Assembly (NCBI GenBank): GCA_019421525.1
Contig: JAHZFC010000073.1
Coordinates: 1-10,991 of the forward strand
Length of the DNA: 10,991 nucleotides
Source: Clostridiales bacterium
GTDB lineage: Bacteria; Bacillota; Clostridia; Oscillospirales; Oscillospiraceae
Direction of reading: 5' to 3'
Shown here: positions 1 to 5,163 of the stretch, piece after piece
How the letters are laid out: each line of letters starts with the position of its first letter
Numbering within the stretch: the stretch's first letter is position 1
Notes under the pieces: model-generated
Seen by the model: only the letters and a program-made list of their open reading frames with translations
What the model was told of the DNA's origin: nothing
Databases searched by the model: none
Program-made: the position numbers and the translations under genes

Positions 1-1094
1 AGGTGCAGGAGGTTACCCCGCGAGTAGTGGATAAGTACATTCAGACTTTGCAGAAAACCCCTGCGGTGAATACCCGGACCCATCATGCAAAGACAGACTT
101 TGTGACCAATTCCACCATCGAGAAAATCATCAAACTCCTCCGCTGTGCTTTCAAACAGGCGGTGCGGTGGGAGCTGATCTCCAAAAACCCCTTTGAAAAT
201 GTGATCCTTCCCAAGACGGAGTATAAGAAGCGGGATATTTGGACCGCCGATATGATCCGCACCGCGTTGGACCAGTGTACGGACAGCAAGCTCTATGTGG
301 CTATGAACCTGTCCTTTGCCTGCTCTCTGCGAATGGGTGAGATCCTGGGGCTGACCTGGAACAATGTCCATATCTCTGACGAGGATATTGCTGATGACAA
401 TGCCTATGTCTATATCGACAAGGAGCTGACGCGGGCCTCCAAACGGGCCATTGAAATGCTGGGGCAGAAGGATGTCTACCATGTGTTTACGCCTCTGTTT
501 CCCAACACGAGCACCAGAGTTATCTTGAAAAAGCCCAAGCCGGATTCCAGTATCCGCAAGGTATGGCTCCCAAAAACATTGGCATACATCCTGCGGGAAT
601 GGAAGAAAGCCCAAGACGAGCTTCGGGCATTTCTCGGTGACGAGTACCAGAACTTTGACCTGGTGGTGGCGCTGCCCAATGGCCGGCCCTGTGAGGACCG
701 TATTATCCTGAAGGAGTTTGAGAAGCTGCGGGAAAAGGCCGGGCTGCCCAGAGTGGTCTTTCATTCCCTCCGTCATTCCAGTACCACCTACAAGCTGAAA
801 CTGAACCACGGCGATTTGAAGGCCACCCAGGGCGACACGGGCCATGCGGAAATCGACATGATTACCTGCGTGTATGCCCACATCCTGGACGAGGACCGCA
901 AAATCAACGCACAGAAGTTTGAGAGCGCCTTCTATGCCAATCCTAATCTTCGGGAGGTTCATCCCCCGGAAGAACCAAGGGAACAGGCACCGGCCACGCT
1001 GGATCTGGAGGCTCTGGTGGAGCAGCTCCGGCAATCGCCGGAACTGGCAAATACCCTGGCTGCGCTGCTCTCAGCGGCACCCAGCGGCAAGTGA
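1..1094 (+). CDS. Tyrosine site-specific recombinase (phage/ICE integrase), 5'-truncated by the window edge
   Basis: A phage-integrase-family tyrosine recombinase, which would cut and rejoin DNA at attachment sites to insert or excise a mobile element. The frame is open to the left edge, so the GTG at position 3 is probably internal and the N-terminal arm-binding domain is missing. Counting from that GTG, residues about 5-75 form the SAM-like core-binding domain and about 80-310 the catalytic domain. Visible catalytic residues are Arg110 (in SLRMGE), His254 and Arg257 (HSLRH), His281 (TGH) and the nucleophile Tyr291 (VYAHI); the catalytic lysine probably lies near 177-186. An Ala/Glu/Pro-rich tail of about 40 residues follows. 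The gene reads toward the 3' end of a tRNA-Arg gene about 190 bp away, the standard place for an integrase of a tRNA-inserted element. Its codons are less GC-rich than the genes to the right, consistent with transfer. All core residues are intact, so it may be active. Confidence 0.93.
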   Translation, partial: VQEVTPRVVDKYIQTLQKTPAVNTRTHHAKTDFVTNSTIEKIIKLLRCAFKQAVRWELISKNPFENVILPKTEYKKRDIWTADMIRTALDQCTDSKLYVAMNLSFACSLRMGEILGLTWNNVHISDEDIADDNAYVYIDKELTRASKRAIEMLGQKDVYHVFTPLFPNTSTRVILKKPKPDSSIRKVWLPKTLAYILREWKKAQDELRAFLGDEYQNFDLVVALPNGRPCEDRIILKEFEKLREKAGLPRVVFHSLRHSSTTYKLKLNHGDLKATQGDTGHAEIDMITCVYAHILDEDRKINAQKFESAFYANPNLREVHPPEEPREQAPATLDLEALVEQLRQSPELANTLAALLSAAPSGK

Positions 1095-1192
1095 GCCCGA
1101 AAAATCCAATTAGCAGGGATGCGATTTTTCTTAGCAAACCCGTGGAAACCGTTCGATTCCTCTTAGCAGAATATACAGTTGCGGCGCATAAA

Positions 1193-1230
1193 CTTCTCCC
1201 GGCCGCAAACGAGCGGCGGGCCGGGAGAAG
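1193..1230. repeat. Inverted repeat between integrase and tRNA
   Basis: An 11-bp perfect stem (CTTCTCCCGGC at 1193-1203 with its complement at 1220-1230) encloses a 16-base GC-rich loop that can pair partly with itself. No T-run follows on the plus strand, so it is a poor intrinsic terminator for the integrase. It lies between the integrase stop codon and the tRNA terminator, where an excision-factor site or a folded RNA would be possible. Function unknown. Confidence 0.6.
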
Positions 1231-1233
1231 TAA

Positions 1234-1274
1234 AATAAAAAACGCTGCAAACCAGCAAAAAACGGCTTGCAGCG
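1234..1274 (-). terminator. Intrinsic terminator of the tRNA-Arg transcript
   Basis: On the minus strand, 7 bases after the encoded CCA, CGCTGCAA (1274-1267) pairs with TTGCAGCG (1250-1243), with extra GCC/GGT pairing inside the loop. A T-rich tract (1242-1234 read on the minus strand) follows at once. Stem plus U-tract directly downstream of the tRNA is a good rho-independent terminator. It lies on the element side of the tRNA 3' end, so it may have arrived with the mobile element. Confidence 0.8.
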
Positions 1275-1281
1275 GAGTTTT

Positions 1282-1328
1282 TGGCGTCCCAGAGAGGATT
1301 TGAACCTCCGACCCCACGCTTAGGAGGC
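1282..1328. other. Probable attachment site core (att) in the 3' part of tRNA-Arg
   Basis: Inference from layout. The integrase gene ends about 190 bp from the tRNA 3' end and reads toward it, as in elements that insert in the 3' half of a tRNA and rebuild it. The core would run from the anticodon loop to the CCA end. The partner copy of the repeat should lie at the other end of the element, left of the window, so the exact boundary cannot be fixed here. Confidence 0.4.
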
Positions 1329-1358
1329 GTGTGCTCTATCCAACTGAGCTACTGAGAC
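1282..1358 (-). tRNA. tRNA-Arg (anticodon CCU)
   Basis: A complete cloverleaf can be drawn. The acceptor stem is GTCTCAG/CTGGGAC (7 pairs, one G-T), the D stem GCTC/GAGC, the anticodon stem CACGC/GCGTG with loop CTCCTAA (anticodon CCT at 34-36), and the T stem GGAGG/CCTCT with loop TTCAAAT. The discriminator base is G, followed by an encoded CCA (plus-strand TGG at 1282-1284). It decodes the arginine codon AGG. It is the last and only intact member of a 93-bp-period array, downstream of a strong promoter and upstream of a terminator. Its 3' end faces the integrase gene, so it is probably the integration target. Confidence 0.95.
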
Positions 1359-1381
1359 TTATAGCAAAAATATTCAATTTT

Positions 1382-1451
1382 CCCGCCCAAACGGATTCGA
1401 ACGAGCTACCGCTTAGGAGGCGGACCCTCTATCCCGGTGAGGTACGGGGGC
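1382..1451 (-). pseudogene. Degenerate tRNA-Arg(CCU)-like copy 1
   Basis: It keeps the anticodon loop CTCCTAA, a GC-rich anticodon stem (CCGC/GCGG), a paired D stem (CCTC/GAGG) and the T loop TTCGAAT. Only six bases separate the anticodon stem from the T loop where ten are expected, so the 5' strand of the T stem is largely missing and CCGTT has no partner. The acceptor strands GCCCCCG and TGGGCGG do not form a full stem, and no CCA follows (AAAA instead). It lies inside the tRNA-Arg transcription unit. It is probably a pseudo-tRNA, although the D stem has changed on both sides relative to the other copies yet still pairs. Confidence 0.75.
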
Positions 1452-1474
1452 TTATACAACAAATATTCAATTTT

Positions 1475-1544
1475 CGGGCTCAACAGGATTCGAACGAACT
1501 GCCGCTTAGGAGGCGGACGCTCTATCCTGCTGAGCTATCGGGGC
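1475..1544 (-). pseudogene. Degenerate tRNA-Arg(CCU)-like copy 2
   Basis: This is the promoter-proximal copy. The 5' half looks like a normal tRNA: GCCCCGA, TA, D stem GCTC/GAGC, and an anticodon stem with loop CTCCTAA. The 3' half is broken. The same four T-arm bases as in copy 1 are missing, the T-stem strand CCTGT has no partner, and the 3' acceptor strand TGAGCCC does not pair with GCCCCGA. There is no CCA. The mismatched halves could come from decay, or from a chimera in which the 3' half derives from a different tRNA. Confidence 0.75.
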
Positions 1545-1588
1545 AAACCTCTGGCCCAGAGGACGAGCTCCTCCTCGGGCGTCCATCT

Positions 1589-1617
1589 ATTCTACCCAAT
1601 TTCTGCCCATCTGTCAA
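1589..1617 (-). promoter_or_regulatory. Strong sigma-A promoter for the tRNA array
   Basis: On the minus strand, TTGACA (1617-1612) is followed after 17 bp by TAGAAT (1594-1589): a perfect -35 and a 5/6 -10 at ideal spacing. Transcription would start near 1582 and pass a small hairpin (CCTCTG/CAGAGG at 1548-1562), both tRNA-like copies and then tRNA-Arg. Confidence 0.85.
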
Positions 1618-1720
1618 CGGCGGCAGACAAAAAAGAAGGTCCCGCATCCGCCTCACTTGCCTATCCTCTGTTTCCAAAATGTTGCTTTTGTCTCCAAACT
1701 GTTATGAGATCGTGATCGTT

Positions 1721-1750
1721 TTGTAGTGGATTTTTCTTCCCTGCTATGAT
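1721..1750 (+). promoter_or_regulatory. Extended -10 promoter for the DIP1984-family gene
   Basis: TGC-TATGAT (1742-1750) is an extended -10 element. A weak -35 (TTGTAG, 1721-1726) lies 18 bp upstream of the -10 hexamer. The predicted start near 1757 gives a leader of about 60 nt before the ATG at 1816. The stretch 1545-1815 has no convincing gene. It holds this promoter and, on the other strand, the tRNA promoter. Confidence 0.6.
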
Positions 1751-1815
1751 ATCCTGAGACAAATTTCCCGCCGGGCACCCACAGCCCGGCCCCACCAGAA
1801 GGAGGCTTGGTCAAC

Positions 1816-2265
1816 ATGAAATTGGCGGAGGCATTGCAGGAGCGGGCGGATCTCAACCGCCAGATCGAACAGCTCAAGGCCCGTCTGTACAACAACGCCC
1901 TGGTCCAGGAGGGGGAGGCCCCCGCTGAGGACCCCAACGAGCTGCTCGCCCAGCTGGACCGCAGCACGGCCCGGCTGGAGGAGCTGATGGCGGCCATCAA
2001 CCTGGCCAACTGCCGCACAGTGGCGGACGGCAGGACCCTGACGCAGCTCATCGCCCGGAAGGACTGCCTGCGGCTCAAAATAGAGGCTTACCGGGAACTT
2101 GTGGAGGCTGCCAGCCAGACCGCCCACCGGGCTACCCGCTCTGAGATCCGCATCCTCAGCGCCGTGGACGTCAAGGCGGTCCAGGCCGCTGTGGACGCCA
2201 TGTCCAGGGAGCTGCGCCTGCTGGACAACCAGCTCCAGCAGACCAACTGGACCACAGACCTGTAA
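1816..2265 (+). CDS. DIP1984-family (septicolysin-like) small helical protein
   Basis: A 149-residue, almost fully helical protein resembling the DIP1984/septicolysin-like family, recalled from its typical start (MKLAEALxERADL) and the motif NNAxVQEGExPAEDPNEL near residues 30-50. The family has no well-established biochemical role; despite the old name there is no secretion signal or membrane segment here. Heptad-like Leu/Ile spacing over residues 4-28 and 105-145 suggests a coiled-coil bundle. The ATG at 1816 is preferred because AAGGAGG ends 10 bases upstream; the TTG three codons earlier would lie only one base from it. It appears to be transcribed alone, from its own promoter, and it sits between the tRNA array and a convergent ABC exporter operon. 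Confidence 0.8.
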   Translation: MKLAEALQERADLNRQIEQLKARLYNNALVQEGEAPAEDPNELLAQLDRSTARLEELMAAINLANCRTVADGRTLTQLIARKDCLRLKIEAYRELVEAASQTAHRATRSEIRILSAVDVKAVQAAVDAMSRELRLLDNQLQQTNWTTDL

Positions 2266-2352
2266 CGGGCGGCGGTCGGTAGTCAGCGGTGCGAATGTGA
2301 TCTCAGCGGCTGAGAATAAGTCCGCAGGTGGCAGCGCCCACAGGGCAGGCGC

Positions 2353-2378
2353 CGGGTTCGAGTCCCGATCGGATCGTA
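2353..2378 (+). other. tRNA T-arm-like hairpin without a cloverleaf
   Basis: CGGG-TTCGAGT-CCCG (2353-2367) has the stem, seven-base loop and TTCGA signature of a tRNA T arm, followed by an acceptor-like strand. No matching 5' acceptor strand, D arm or anticodon arm could be assembled upstream in 2266-2352, although CTCAG/CTGAG and GGCGCC-type hairpins occur there. It may be a tRNA relic or chance. The rest of the spacer 2266-2479 holds no gene I can support. Confidence 0.3.
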
Positions 2379-2479
2379 ATGCCCCGACAGCGCACGACCG
2401 CATCTTTCCCATTTATTTCGTATCACCCAACATTGGCCGCTGGCGAGGGCGGGAATGGGGTCCCGCCGGCTTTTACAGA

Positions 2480-2519
2480 AAACAGAGCGTCTGCTTCTTG
2501 GGAAGCAGACGCTCTGTTT
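2480..2519. terminator. Bidirectional terminator between convergent genes
   Basis: A perfect 18-bp stem (2480-2497 with 2502-2519, four-base loop) starts with AAACAGAG and ends with CTCTGTTT. It begins two bases after the ABC permease stop codon on the minus strand, where TTTTCTGT follows the stem. On the plus strand the trailing T-run is short. It most likely ends the ABC operon and also blocks readthrough from the DIP1984-family gene. Confidence 0.85.
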
Positions 2520-2521
2520 CG

Positions 2522-4138
2522 TTATTTCACCCGGAAGGTACGGGGAGCCCGGCGGTAGACCAGGGTGAGGATGACGGCGGAATAGACCACCGTCACCGCC
2601 AGCACCAGCAGGGCGAACCAGGAGGGAGTGCTGCGGATCTGGATGCACATATAGCACGCGATATATACCGCGAAGTTGATGGCGGAGAAAAAGGGGTTCT
2701 TCACCTGGAGGTCCGAGGTATAGGGCTGGAACAGGTAGTACATGCCCAGACAGTGGACGGCGAAGAACACCCCCAGACACAAAATGGCGGCCATGAAGAT
2801 GAGATACTCTCCCAGGGGCGGCCTTCCTCCGGCACACAGGGTGAGCACGGTGAACATGACGCACACCGCCCCGGACACGGCCAGGTCTGCCCCACACAGC
2901 CGGATGAAGCGGAGCAGGAAGTTCTTGAGCACCACGTCCCCCTGGCGGTACCAGGGGTATTTCAGCATGGCCAGATCGCAGTTGTAGAACATGGCCTTGC
3001 AGATGCGGGTGCCCACATTGTTGTCCATGAAGTACAGGAAGAACACACAGTAGGGCAGGGACAGAGGGACCATATCGAATACCTCCGCCGTCTCCGGAGA
3101 GCGGAGGAACAGCAGCAGGGCCGCCCCCGCCACCGTCACCCCGGCGAGGATGGCCAGCACGATCTTCACCGGCTTGTAGAGCATCCGGCGGTGACGGCGG
3201 AAGAACAGGGACTGGAGGTAGGGCCAGCCGGTAAGGCGGGAGTCCCCCTCGGCGGTCAAATCGCTGTCCTTGAGCTTTACGTCACGGAACTGGGCGCCGC
3301 TGGCCTTCTGCCTGGCCAGCTCAGGGGAGACGTTCTCCGCCTTGCAGGTGTCCAGCACCAGGCGGTAATAGCTGGGGAAGCGGACCATGTACACCGCGCC
3401 CAGGATACCCAGCACCAGCAGGACGACCATAACGGCCGGGTGGAGCAGCGCGTCCTGGGGCCGGGCTTGGGGCAGGGCCAGCAGACAGGCGAACGCCCCC
3501 GCCATGCCCACGACCGTCAGAAGGATGATGTACCACGTCTTATTTCCGATGCTCACCCCCGTGCGGCTGTACACCGCCAGATGGAAGCCCTCGGCGGCCA
3601 GCCGGACCAGGGCCAGCTCCACGCTGACGGCCAGCCCCGCCCAGGCCCCCGCCCCCAGCAGGGAGGTGACGGCCATGAGCAGGGGAGTGAACCCGGCAAA
3701 GGCGGCCAGGTGGTGGCCCAGGCCGGCGATCATCTGGTAGCGCCAGGCGTCCATGGCCATCATGCGCACACAGATATACTTCAGCTGGAGGGGGGCCACG
3801 GCGTGGGGCTGGAGCATGGTGCCCACCAGGAAGCTGAACCAGAGGAAGAGCCACAGGAAGGGGCCGAAGTTTTCCGGGCTCAGGGTTTTCTGGGGCCCGT
3901 CCAGGGTCAGGGCGGCGACGAGCAGCAGCACCGCCAGATACAGCACCTTGCCCGCGATGGCCTTCAGGGCCCACCAGAGGTTCTGGAGGAGGAAAAGGGC
4001 GAACTTGCCCTCCCCGGCGGCGTAGAGCCGGTCGGTGAACAGCCGGCGGATCAGGGGCAGGCGGCCCAGCCAGTAGATGAGCTTGTTGCCCCGGATGGCG
4101 CCGTTGATGCGGAAGATGGTCCAGGCGTTGTTAAGCAT
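2522..4138 (-). CDS. ABC exporter membrane subunit (permease)
   Basis: A 538-residue polytopic membrane protein, the probable permease partner of the ATPase directly upstream. Hydrophobic stretches at about 63-80, 92-110, 135-160, 162-185, 202-222, 233-253, 325-346, 355-371, 410-435, 442-470, 484-500 and 506-528 suggest about 12 membrane segments in two halves, joined by a charged cytoplasmic linker (about 254-322). There is no signal peptide and no large extracellular domain, so it is not a MacB/FtsX-type permease. It may be a distant ABC-2-like exporter. The ATG at 4138 lies inside the last codons of the ATPase gene (8-bp overlap ATGCTTAA), and GGGGGAGGAG in the ATPase tail serves as its ribosome binding site, so translation is probably coupled. 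The substrate cannot be read from the sequence. The family assignment is weaker than the transporter role. Confidence 0.82.
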   Translation of the reverse strand: MLNNAWTIFRINGAIRGNKLIYWLGRLPLIRRLFTDRLYAAGEGKFALFLLQNLWWALKAIAGKVLYLAVLLLVAALTLDGPQKTLSPENFGPFLWLFLWFSFLVGTMLQPHAVAPLQLKYICVRMMAMDAWRYQMIAGLGHHLAAFAGFTPLLMAVTSLLGAGAWAGLAVSVELALVRLAAEGFHLAVYSRTGVSIGNKTWYIILLTVVGMAGAFACLLALPQARPQDALLHPAVMVVLLVLGILGAVYMVRFPSYYRLVLDTCKAENVSPELARQKASGAQFRDVKLKDSDLTAEGDSRLTGWPYLQSLFFRRHRRMLYKPVKIVLAILAGVTVAGAALLLFLRSPETAEVFDMVPLSLPYCVFFLYFMDNNVGTRICKAMFYNCDLAMLKYPWYRQGDVVLKNFLLRFIRLCGADLAVSGAVCVMFTVLTLCAGGRPPLGEYLIFMAAILCLGVFFAVHCLGMYYLFQPYTSDLQVKNPFFSAINFAVYIACYMCIQIRSTPSWFALLVLAVTVVYSAVILTLVYRRAPRTFRVK

Positions 4139-4847
4139 GCTCCTCCCCCTCGTCCTTCAGGATGTCCACGATGCGCTGCTCAAACTCCGGGGTGTGGATG
4201 AGAGCGGGGTCCACCCCCTCCAGCAGGCCGTGGTTGAGCACCACGATCTCGTCGCACAGGTCGGTGGCCAGCTGGAGGATGTGGGTGGAGAAGATGAGGA
4301 TATGCTCGTCCTTCATCTCCCGCAGCAGCTCCTTCATCTCCAGGGCGGCCACCACGTCGAAGGAGGTGAGCGGCTCGTCCAGCAAGATCACCGGCGGGCG
4401 GCCAATGAGGAAGCACAGCATCTGCACCTTGTTCTTCATGCCGTGGGAGTACCCCCGCATGAGCCGGTGGCGGTCATCCGGGTCGATGCCCACCAGGGCC
4501 AGCCAGTCGTCGGGGGTGCGGCCGGTATTGCCCGGGTCGCCGGTGATCTCCAGGAAGAACTTGACGAATTCATATCCGGTGAGGAACTCGGGCACCACCG
4601 GGGTGGACAGCACATAGCCCACGTCCCCCTGGCCCATGGGGCGGCGGACGCCGCTGTGGTCCACCAGCTCCACCTTGCCGCTGTCCGGCGGGTACTCGGC
4701 GGACAGGCAGTTGAACAGGGTGGTCTTGCCCGCGCCGTTGCGGCCCAGAAGGCCGTAGATGCCCTCCTTGGGGAAGGTGTAACTGGCCCCCTTGAGCACC
4801 TGCTTGGTGCCGAAATTTTTTGTGATCTGTTCCAGTATCAGTTCCAT
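4131..4847 (-). CDS. ABC transporter ATP-binding protein
   Basis: A 238-residue ABC ATPase that would power the permease encoded next. Counted from the ATG at 4847: Walker A GRNGAGKTT (35-43), signature YSHGM (133-137, a weak form of LSGGQ), Walker B VILLDEP (153-159), D-loop-like SFD (162-164) and H-loop His188 (STH). The usual Q-loop glutamine is not seen; the segment reads GYVLSTPVV (77-85). The overall shape matches exporter ATPases of the CcmA/DrrA type, including a short C-terminal extension. The ATG at 4847 is chosen because AAAGGAG lies about 8 bases upstream and the protein then starts at the conserved first strand (MELILEQITKNFG). An in-frame start at 4901 would add 18 unlikely residues. 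It is the first gene of a two-gene operon with its own promoter at 4911-4939. Confidence 0.92.
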   Translation of the reverse strand: MELILEQITKNFGTKQVLKGASYTFPKEGIYGLLGRNGAGKTTLFNCLSAEYPPDSGKVELVDHSGVRRPMGQGDVGYVLSTPVVPEFLTGYEFVKFFLEITGDPGNTGRTPDDWLALVGIDPDDRHRLMRGYSHGMKNKVQMLCFLIGRPPVILLDEPLTSFDVVAALEMKELLREMKDEHILIFSTHILQLATDLCDEIVVLNHGLLEGVDPALIHTPEFEQRIVDILKDEGEEHA

Positions 4848-4910
4848 GGCTCGTTCTCCTTTGTATCTCATAACAGGCGGGCGCGCCCCGCAGGGGCCCA
4901 CGCCGCCCTC

Positions 4911-4939
4911 AGATTAACGGCAGGCGGTTGTAAAGTCAA
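4911..4939 (-). promoter_or_regulatory. Promoter of the ABC exporter operon
   Basis: On the minus strand, TTGACT (4939-4934), a 17-bp gap, then TAATCT (4916-4911). The -35 is good and the -10 weak. The leader to the ATG at 4847 would be about 57 nt. Its -35 directly abuts that of the divergent promoter at 4928-4956. Confidence 0.5.
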
Positions 4940-4956
4940 TGAAAATCCGGTATAAT
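4928..4956 (+). promoter_or_regulatory. Promoter upstream of miaA
   Basis: TTGTAA (4928-4933), 17 bp, then a perfect TATAAT (4951-4956). Transcription would start near 4963, leaving a leader of about 200 nt before miaA that contains several palindromes. No other gene lies between the promoter and miaA. Confidence 0.75.
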
Positions 4957-5029
4957 GTTGATTAAATTTTTCCGGTCTGTTGTCCTCCTCTCCCATGAGA
5001 GAATGATTCCCCCATTTTGACTTAGATAC

Positions 5030-5076
5030 TTGTCAGAATGACAACTATCGTTGTCATTCCCCATGATATCATGGGG
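5030..5076. promoter_or_regulatory. Stacked palindromes, likely operator or leader structure
   Basis: Three TTGTCA half-sites alternate in orientation: TTGTCA (5030-5035), TGACAA (5039-5044) and TTGTCA (5051-5056). The second and third belong to a 10-bp inverted repeat (GAATGACAAC at 5036-5045, its complement at 5050-5059, spacer TATC). A perfect 18-bp palindrome, CCCCATGATATCATGGGG, follows at 5059-5076. Such half-sites are typical of dimeric repressors, but the regulator is unknown and no regulator gene lies nearby. The region 4848-5163 contains no gene. Confidence 0.55.
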
Positions 5077-5163
5077 CCCCGCTCCTGTCAATGGGGAGAT
5101 CTCGATCTGCCGCCCCAGATTCATTTCCGCGCCAGGGCGCGGGCCCGCTAAAGGAGGTCTGTC

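Larger units (their letters stand above)
1358..1544 (-). repeat. 93-bp tandem repeat of tRNA-Arg-like units and linkers
   Basis: The 5' ends of the tRNA-Arg and of the two tRNA-like copies upstream lie at 1358, 1451 and 1544, exactly 93 bp apart. The linkers after the two degenerate copies (1358-1381 and 1451-1474) match at 21 of 24 positions and share ATATTCAATTTT. The repeat therefore includes both the tRNA-like body and its spacer, which points to tandem duplication of a whole unit. Confidence 0.85.

Noticed and set aside
1358..1544. CRISPR-like array at the 93-bp repeats
   Set aside because: There are only three units, the repeated part includes a whole tRNA-like body, there are no short identical repeats with unique spacers, and no cas gene is present.
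1331..1726. 131-codon plus-strand open frame across the tRNA array with a repeated DSNELPLRRRTLYP motif
   Set aside because: The protein repeat is only the 93-bp tRNA-like repeat translated in antisense; there is no ribosome binding site and the DNA is explained by the tRNA locus.
2266..2378. Complete tRNA (including a long-variable-arm tRNA-Leu, tRNA-Ser or tRNA-Sec)
   Set aside because: Only the T arm is convincing; trial acceptor, D and anticodon stems had mismatches or overlapped the T arm, so only a relic is listed.
2099..4201. 700-codon open frame on the plus strand, opposite the ABC permease gene
   Set aside because: It starts inside the DIP1984-family gene, runs through the 18-bp-stem terminator and lies antisense to the permease. 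Its composition (Gly, Gln, His, Val, Glu-rich, no domains) is that of an antisense shadow in GC-rich DNA.
4077..4955. 292-codon plus-strand open frame opposite the ABC ATPase gene
   Set aside because: It is antisense to a gene with perfect Walker motifs, is rich in His, Gln and Val, and has no recognisable domain or ribosome binding site.
5059..5080. Intrinsic terminator at the CCCCATGATATCATGGGG palindrome
   Set aside because: No T-run follows on either strand and the palindrome has no natural loop, so an operator or dimer-binding site is more likely.
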